A stretch of DNA of 13,377 bases from Planctomycetota bacterium (lineage in GTDB: Bacteria > Planctomycetota > Brocadiia > Brocadiales > Brocadiaceae): the NCBI GenBank assembly GCA_023261465.1, contig JAHFOW010000072.1, positions 1 through 13,377 of the forward strand. Direction: 5' to 3'. The notes below the pieces were generated by a model. It was not told the DNA's origin, did no database searches, and was given only the letters and a program-made list of their open reading frames with translations. Positions within the stretch are counted from its first letter, which is position 1; each line of letters starts with the position of its first letter. Shown piece by piece: positions 13,373 to 13,377 of this stretch. The position numbers and the translations under genes are program-made.

Positions 13373-13377
13373 GAATT

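Noticed and set aside
1..13377. CRISPR array, rRNA genes or transposase genes
   Set aside because: No regularly spaced repeats, rRNA-like stretches or transposase motifs are found on either strand.

Overview
The window is an AT-rich bacterial chromosomal segment with short SD-led genes, a sigma70-type tRNA promoter, tRNAs with encoded CCA, and G/C-run palindromic repeats between genes. Several products (a HEAT/TPR lipoprotein with a Trp-rich linker, a B12-binding-type radical SAM protein, a DUF362 double-[4Fe-4S] protein) suggest an anaerobic bacterium. My best guess is an anammox-type planctomycete (Brocadiales). That is an inference from gene style only; no marker gene in the window proves it.

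Layout. (1) 56-1479, plus strand: a compact run of very small genes: a DUF2325 protein, three paralogous small proteins with five conserved cysteines, and a split zinc-ribbon protein between the first two paralogs. A G/C-run palindrome separates the third paralog from the rest. (2) 1573-2253, minus strand: thymidylate kinase (tmk), convergent with the small-gene run. (3) 2545-7616, plus strand: a large lipoprotein with HEAT and TPR repeats, then trkA and trkH, forming a potassium-uptake unit. (4) 7624-7944: a near-consensus promoter, tRNA-Val(UAC), tRNA-Asp(GUC) and a perfect 14-bp terminator-like hairpin. (5) 7945-8589: 645 bases with no convincing gene but several hairpins. (6) 8590-10235: a small lysine-rich ORF overlapping by ATGA a radical SAM gene. 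(7) 10236-10625: non-coding, with a well-formed SD+ATG running into a cloverleaf-like repeat. (8) 10626-13213: a DUF362/ferredoxin-like protein and an MgtE-type Mg2+ transporter. The last 160 bases hold a perfect TATAAT and a 9-bp direct repeat cut by the window edge.

How the genes fit together. trkA and trkH encode the cytoplasmic nucleotide-binding regulator and the membrane pore of one K+ uptake system; mgtE adds Mg2+ transport. The HEAT/TPR lipoprotein is placed to be co-transcribed with trkAH, but its role is unknown. The radical SAM and DUF362 proteins are both Fe-S proteins, but a 390-base repeat-bearing gap separates them, so a shared pathway is only a possibility.

The least explained element is the 5' cluster: DUF2325 plus three diverged copies of a small C-x(9,10)-C-x-C-x(14,15)-C-x6-C protein and a zinc-ribbon protein. 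It looks like a small metal- or redox-related module whose function I cannot name.
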